DNA from: Sphingomonadales bacterium
GTDB lineage: Bacteria; Pseudomonadota; Alphaproteobacteria; Sphingomonadales; Sphingomonadaceae
NCBI GenBank assembly: GCA_028868335.1
Contig: JAGWUU010000163.1
Location: 1-7,491 of the forward strand
Length of the DNA: 7,491 bases
Direction of reading: 5' to 3'
Shown here piece after piece: positions 5,492 to 7,491 of this stretch. The notes beneath the pieces were generated by a model. It searched no databases, was not told the DNA's origin, and was given only the letters and a program-made list of their open reading frames with translations. Each line of letters opens with the position of its first letter. The stretch's first letter is position 1. The translations under genes were made by a program, and so were the position numbers.

Positions 5492-7183
5492 ATGAGCGAC
5501 AAGTGGGACAAGGAAGTCGATGTGGTCGTGGTCGGATCGGGCGCGGGCGGAATGCTTTCCGCGCTGGTCGCCGCGAAGAACCATGCAGAGGTGCTGGTGG
5601 TAGAGAAGGACAGGCTGTGGGGCGGCACCTCGGCCACCTCGGGCGGCGGGATCTGGATCCCTGGCAGCGACCAGGCCAAGGCTGCGGGCTTCGAGGACAA
5701 CCTTGACGACGCCTTCAAATATGTTCGCGCGCTTTCGGCCGACAACGTGCCCGATGCCAACATCCGCGCCTATGTCGACAATGCTGCGGCGATGCTGCGC
5801 TGGTTGACCGCCAACACGCAGGTTACTTATGCCGCGCTGCCCTATCCCGATTACCATGCCGAGAATCCCGGAGGCTCGCCCACCGGCTTCCGTACCCACC
5901 TGCCGCTCGAATTCGATGGAAAACTACTTGGCAACGATCTGAAGAACCAGCGTTTTCCATCGCCGGCCGCCAGTCTGTTTGGATGGCTCAACTGGACCTT
6001 CGCGGAAACCTATCAGCTGCTCTATCGCGGCAAGGGCTGGTTGACGCAGCTTTCGATTAACCTGGCAAAGTACTGGTTCGACTGGCCATTCCGCTTCACC
6101 AGCCGCAAGGATCGTCGTCTGACGCTGGGCAACGCACTGACCGGCGGGTTGAAGCTGGCGCTCAATGAAGCGGGGGTGCCGGTTTGGCTGTCGACTCCGC
6201 TGACCGAACTGGTGAAGGAGGGCGGCCGTGTAACCGGCGTGGTGGTGCAGCGGCGCGGCAAGCCGTTCCGTATTGCCGCGCGCCGGGGCGTGGTGCTCGC
6301 CGCCGGGGGCTTCGACAAGAACCAGGCGATGCGCGATGGTAATGCGCCGCTCTATCCTCAGGCGCAGCTTTCGGGCGGGGTGACCAGCAACACCGGCGAT
6401 TCGATCCGCGCCGGCGCGGCGGTCGGCGCGGGCACGATGAACCTGCAATCGGCCTGGGCGGCTCCGGTGTTCTACGTGCCGGGCGAGGATCGCGGCCGAC
6501 TTTGCACGATCGAGCGCGCCCTGCCGGGGTGCATCATGGTCAACCAGGCGGGCGCGCGCTATCTTAACGAAGCGGCATCCTATCACGTCACTGGGCAGGT
6601 CATGGCTCGCCGTCAGGCGGAGCAAGGGGACGCCAGCCCGAGCTGGATGGTGTTCGACCATCGCTATCGCCATCTCTTCCCGATGGGACCACTGCTGCCG
6701 CTGCTGCCCGACTGGGCGCAAAGCGGTGCGGTCAAATCGATTCTCAAGAAAGCCCGGACCATCGAGGAACTGGCAACGCAGATGGGAGTCGATCCGGCGA
6801 GGCTCTCAGCGACCGTGGCGCGGTTCAACGCGCACGCGGCCAAGGGCGAGGATCCCGAATTCCATCGCGGCGAGGCTGCCTATGACAAGATGTACGGCGA
6901 TCCGCGCAACCAGCCCAACCCGTGCCTGCGCCCGCTGAGTGAAGCGCCATTCTATGCCATGCCGATCTATCCTGGCGACATCGGCACCAACGGCGGGCTG
7001 ATGACCAATGCCAAGGCGCAGGTCGTCAACGCCCAGGGCAAGCCGATCGACGGGCTCTACGCAGTGGGCAACAACGCGGCTTCGGCGATGGGTGAAAGCT
7101 ATCCGGGAGCAGGCGTCACCATCGGCCCGGCAATGACCTTCGGCTATATCGCCGCGCGCGACATGACAGGGGCGAACGACTGA
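5492..7183 (+). CDS. FAD-binding 3-ketosteroid dehydrogenase-like protein (KstD family)
   Basis: A 563-aa flavoprotein of the fumarate reductase/KstD superfamily, expected to introduce a double bond next to a ring ketone, as in 3-ketosteroid delta1- or delta4(5alpha)-dehydrogenation. FAD motifs: VVVVGSGAGG (11-20), the ribose-binding Glu38 in VVEKD, GGTSATSGGG (44-53), and AAGGFD (270-275). The C-terminal flavin segment GLYAVGN is followed by ESYPGAGVTIGPAMTFGYIA. Its Tyr537 and Gly541 match the Tyr487/Gly491 pair that polarises the 3-keto group in Rhodococcus KstD1. Tyr121 (PYPDYH) and Tyr364 (NEAASY) are candidates for the other two active-site tyrosines, unverified. Length is normal. I chose the ATG at 5492: the FAD fold begins 9 residues later, GGA lies 9 bases upstream, and the in-frame extension from GTG 5402 lacks the third-position G/C bias. 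It is divergent from the P450 operon and probably part of the same pathway. The substrate is not proven to be a steroid. Confidence 0.9.
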   Translation: MSDKWDKEVDVVVVGSGAGGMLSALVAAKNHAEVLVVEKDRLWGGTSATSGGGIWIPGSDQAKAAGFEDNLDDAFKYVRALSADNVPDANIRAYVDNAAAMLRWLTANTQVTYAALPYPDYHAENPGGSPTGFRTHLPLEFDGKLLGNDLKNQRFPSPAASLFGWLNWTFAETYQLLYRGKGWLTQLSINLAKYWFDWPFRFTSRKDRRLTLGNALTGGLKLALNEAGVPVWLSTPLTELVKEGGRVTGVVVQRRGKPFRIAARRGVVLAAGGFDKNQAMRDGNAPLYPQAQLSGGVTSNTGDSIRAGAAVGAGTMNLQSAWAAPVFYVPGEDRGRLCTIERALPGCIMVNQAGARYLNEAASYHVTGQVMARRQAEQGDASPSWMVFDHRYRHLFPMGPLLPLLPDWAQSGAVKSILKKARTIEELATQMGVDPARLSATVARFNAHAAKGEDPEFHRGEAAYDKMYGDPRNQPNPCLRPLSEAPFYAMPIYPGDIGTNGGLMTNAKAQVVNAQGKPIDGLYAVGNNAASAMGESYPGAGVTIGPAMTFGYIAARDMTGAND

Positions 7184-7214
7184 CGCGCCGGGCGAGGTAA
7201 CTCGGGCGCAAACC

Positions 7215-7247
7215 CCCGCAGCTCCGGCCTTGCGGCGAAGCTGCGGG
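7215..7247. terminator. Bidirectional stem-loop terminator between converging genes
   Basis: CCCGCAGCT and AGCTGCGGG form a perfect 9-bp stem. Between them a small nested CCG/CGG pairing (7224-7226 with 7233-7235) is possible. It lies in the 71-base gap between the KstD-like stop and the stop of the partial SDR, where a shared terminator is expected. Only a short TTT follows on the minus strand and none on the plus strand, so efficiency is uncertain. Confidence 0.6.
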
Positions 7248-7254
7248 CTGATGC

Positions 7255-7491
7255 CTAGATCGTCCGGGTCTGTCCACCGTCAACCATCAGCGTTTGGCCG
7301 GTGACATAGCCCGCTGAATCGCTCGCGAGAAATACCGCCGCGCGGCCGATGTCGCGTTCGCAATCGCCGATCCGGCGCAGCGGAACCTTGCTGATCTGGC
7401 GCTCGTAGTCCTTGGGAAAGTGCTGTTTCCAAAGCTCTACACCGGGGGAGTTGGCGATGGGGCAGATCACGTTGACCCGGATGCCATCAGG
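7255..7491 (-). CDS. SDR family oxidoreductase, C-terminal part (cut by window edge)
   Basis: The last 78 codons of a classical short-chain dehydrogenase; the cofactor and catalytic residues lie beyond the right edge. The frame continues through the edge as PDGIRVNV, so an apparent GTG start at 7470 is internal. The end has the standard pattern: GIRVN, RRIGDCERDIGRA, FLASDSAGYVTG, VDGGQ. The loop after GIRVN reads ICPIANSPG, and PLRRIG...ERDIGRA closely parallels PLGRIG...EQDIGRA of the SDR at 4556-5317, so the two are likely paralogues. It is convergent with the KstD-like gene and presumably starts a further minus-strand group to the right. Family secure, substrate unknown. Confidence 0.9.
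   Translation of the reverse strand, partial: PDGIRVNVICPIANSPGVELWKQHFPKDYERQISKVPLRRIGDCERDIGRAAVFLASDSAGYVTGQTLMVDGGQTRTI

Noticed and set aside
5924..6721. A 265-codon minus-strand open frame inside the KstD-like gene
   Set aside because: It is antisense to a full-length flavoprotein with intact motifs; its composition is Arg/His-rich and uninformative.
7255..7470. A complete 71-aa protein starting at GTG 7470
   Set aside because: The frame continues to the window edge as typical SDR sequence (GIRVN), so this is the C-terminus of a longer gene.

Overview
The window looks like a catabolic gene cluster from a GC-rich alphaproteobacterium, most likely a sphingomonad (Novosphingobium, Sphingobium or Sphingopyxis type). 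This is inferred from the high GC content, the strong G/C preference at third codon positions, and the gene mix: a cytochrome P450 with an adrenodoxin-type ferredoxin, several short-chain dehydrogenases, an EthD-like protein and a 3-ketosteroid-dehydrogenase-like flavoprotein. No rRNA, tRNA, CRISPR array, transposon or phage gene was seen.

Layout, left to right. A plus-strand alpha/beta hydrolase (2-1021) is still open at the left edge. It converges, 9 bases apart, on a minus-strand set of five genes transcribed from about 5352 down to 1031. In order of transcription these are a classical SDR (5317-4556), an EthD-like protein (4543-3830), a DHRS1-like SDR (3806-2934), a CYP51-like P450 (2763-1363) and a [2Fe-2S] ferredoxin (1363-1031). 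The first three are 12 and 23 bases apart, and P450 and ferredoxin overlap by one base. The only internal break is 170 bases before the P450, and it contains a perfect 11-bp hairpin. A 174-base divergent region (5318-5491) separates this operon from the plus-strand KstD-like flavoprotein (5492-7183). That gene converges on a third SDR (7255-7491, minus), cut by the right edge. A 9-bp stem-loop lies between them.

How the genes may work together (inference): the P450 and ferredoxin would hydroxylate a hydrophobic, probably steroid- or terpenoid-like substrate. The SDRs would interconvert hydroxyl and keto groups, and the KstD-like enzyme would desaturate a ring next to a ketone. The EthD-like protein has no assignable reaction. 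No ferredoxin reductase, ring-cleavage enzyme, transporter or regulator lies in the window. The substrate therefore cannot be fixed from sequence alone, and the cluster clearly continues to the right and perhaps to the left.

There is no gene-free stretch longer than 300 bases. The two largest gaps (2764-2933 and 5318-5491) are described as features. The most interesting items are the CYP51-related P450 that lacks CYP51-specific residues and is paired with a [2Fe-2S] rather than a 3Fe-4S ferredoxin, the hairpin upstream of it, and the interrupted palindrome over the predicted promoter in the divergent region.
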